Shown here piece by piece: positions 63,963 to 64,000 of a stretch of DNA of 64,000 nucleotides. The notes under the pieces were generated by a model, which worked only from the letters and a program-made list of their open reading frames with translations, made no database searches and was not told the origin of the DNA. Within the stretch, counting starts at the first letter, position 1. The number at the start of each line of letters is the position of its first letter. The DNA comes from Microglena sp. YARC (taxonomy: Eukaryota; Chlorophyta; Chlorophyceae; Chlamydomonadales; Chlamydomonadaceae), in NCBI GenBank assembly GCA_022414725.1, contig CM039464.1:18903844-18967843 (forward strand), given 5' to 3'. The position numbers were made by a program, and so were the translations under genes.

Positions 63963-64000
63963 GGGGTGGTGCATTGGATGGCTTGCCAAGTACGATATGG

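Overview
The window is nuclear DNA of an intron-rich, repeat-rich eukaryote. I infer a chlorophycean green alga of the Chlamydomonadales type, possibly Dunaliella-like. The grounds are a Dualen/RandI-like retrotransposon with two endonucleases (a lineage first described in Chlamydomonas), moderate GC, short exons in very long introns, and introns packed with simple and tandem repeats. The genus is a guess. Nothing looks bacterial or organellar.

Layout. 1-1655 (+): last two exons of an ABCD-type (peroxisomal) ABC half-transporter. 3567-6443 (+): small coiled-coil protein gene of unknown function. 8514-24551 (+): an ANKRD13-like gene (ankyrin repeats plus GPCR-chaperone domain) that joins cleanly from 11 exons into 686 codons. 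24.6-33.8 kb: no gene, but a 3.2-kb array of 29-bp units, two SINEs and a MITE. 33829-35534 (+): 5'-truncated LINE. 37094-48258 (+): an 11-kb Dualen-like non-LTR retrotransposon between 14-bp target duplications, with tandem Josephin-like cysteine-protease modules, APE endonuclease, reverse transcriptase, RNase H and a restriction-like endonuclease, broken by frameshifts. 48548-52956 (+): a non-autonomous LTR retrotransposon with a gag-like zinc-knuckle frame and no pol. 54624-61879 (-): four internal exons of a DUF2064/TIGR04282-type glycosyltransferase; both ends of this gene are missing.

Two patterns run through the window. First, splice junctions of three unrelated genes (ABCD, ANKRD13-like, DUF2064) lie at the edge of tandem repeats that copy the last or first bases of the exon together with the donor or acceptor, giving arrays of decoy splice sites. 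Second, at least three small transposon families can be defined from their own target duplications: a hAT-type MITE with 8-bp duplications (seven copies), a tRNA-derived SINE with A and B boxes (five copies), and a foldback element with 9-bp duplications in one copy.

The genes are unrelated housekeeping-type genes and do not form a pathway. The systems of interest are the dual-endonuclease retrotransposon with its duplicated protease and the repeat-embedded splice junctions. All gene models are conceptual translations joined by hand from GT-AG sites and reading phase; no transcript data were available.
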